From Chloroflexota bacterium (GTDB taxonomy: Bacteria; Chloroflexota; Anaerolineae; J102), in contig JAADGC010000055.1 of the NCBI GenBank assembly GCA_013152585.1, positions 1 through 33,167 of the forward strand: DNA of 33,167 bases, read 5' to 3'. The notes beneath the pieces were generated by a model. It did no database searches. It saw only the letters and a program-made list of their open reading frames with translations, and was not told where the DNA came from. Each line of letters begins with the position of its first letter. Within the stretch, counting starts at the first letter, position 1. Positions 32,971-33,167 of the stretch are shown here, piece after piece. Made by a program: the position numbers and the translations under genes.

Positions 32971-33167
32971 CTAGGCGCTTTTTTCTTCGCCTTCTTCGTC
33001 ATTCACTTCAACTTCTTCCCAACCGCTGATCATACCCTTGATAGCTGCCAGGGGCGTATAGCCGGTCGTGGTGAGATAGACGTGCAAGATCACGAAGGCT
33101 GAAAAAGACCAGGCGATGAAGGTGTGCAGGGGGGCGATGTAACGTATGCCTCCCAGGGCGCTGAGCA
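32971..33167 (-). CDS. cytochrome b561-type membrane subunit, C-terminal part (window edge)
   Basis: Incomplete: the gene runs off the right edge, with its last 65 codons present. The visible part begins LSALGGIRYIAPLHTFIAW and continues through FSAFVILHVYLTTTGYTP, with two histidines that probably ligate haem b. It ends in an acidic tail rich in Glu and Asp. It resembles the C-terminus of Ni/Fe-hydrogenase or thiosulfate-reductase cytochrome b. The neighbouring YeeE/YedE genes suggest a quinone-linked sulfur reduction or oxidation complex, whose catalytic subunit would lie beyond the window. Confidence 0.7.
   Translation of the reverse strand, partial: LSALGGIRYIAPLHTFIAWSFSAFVILHVYLTTTGYTPLAAIKGMISGWEEVEVNDEEGEEKSA

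Noticed and set aside
1-33167. CRISPR arrays, rRNA genes, IS elements, prophage genes
   Set aside because: No regularly spaced direct repeats, no rRNA signatures and no transposase or phage proteins were seen.

Overview
The window looks like a chromosomal segment of a GC-rich, non-Firmicutes bacterium, most plausibly a Chloroflexota member (Caldilineae/Anaerolineae-like). This is an inference from three things: a secreted protein with a Pro/Ser/Thr-rich linker followed by an R-V-Y-L-P motif, a T-box leader in a high-GC genome, and many short intergenic palindromes. No rRNA, phage genes, IS transposase or CRISPR array was seen.

Left part (1-10.1 kb). A fused [2Fe-2S]/molybdopterin hydroxylase (269-2821, +) is followed by two two-component systems. 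The first, on the minus strand, is an OmpR-type regulator and an EnvZ-like kinase whose operon begins with a decayed ferric-reductase-like membrane gene. The second, on the plus strand, is a HAMP-GAF-HisKA_3 kinase with a NarL-type regulator. Three helically phased GTTAA boxes lie between the two divergent systems. An orphan ABC sugar-binding lipoprotein (minus strand, strong promoter) follows.

Middle part (10.1-20.2 kb). A tRNA-Arg with the uncommon anticodon GCG has its own promoter and a perfect hairpin behind it. Next comes a 1191-residue exported protein that joins a carbohydrate-binding/glycosidase-like part to a C-terminal alpha/beta-hydrolase. Then come cmk-plsC (overlapping by 4 bases), a family-4 glycosyltransferase, dinB (minus) and a NYN-domain RNase-like protein with LOTUS-type domains (minus).

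Translation-quality block (20.2-25.5 kb). A divergent isoleucyl-tRNA synthetase and an AlaX-type Ala-tRNA editing protein lie on the minus strand. Upstream is a complete T-box leader (promoter, Stem I, T-box bulge, terminator) pointing at them, but a RelB/RelE-type toxin-antitoxin pair on the opposite strand sits between the leader and alaX. This is the most unusual arrangement in the window.

Right part (25.5-33.2 kb). A bacterial dynamin-like GTPase and an uncharacterised 496-aa protein form a two-gene unit bracketed by two 72-bp direct repeats that each carry palindromes. After that come a site-2 protease with CBS domains, an ArsR-family regulator with a perfect 20-bp palindrome in front of it, a small ferredoxin, and a minus-strand sulfur-type membrane operon. 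The operon holds the cytochrome b C-terminus at the window edge, a YeeE/YedE half, and a YeeE/YedE half fused to a rhodanese domain that lacks its catalytic cysteine and ends in Gly-Gly-Cys-Gly.

Family assignments come from reading motifs in translated sequence. No database search was run.
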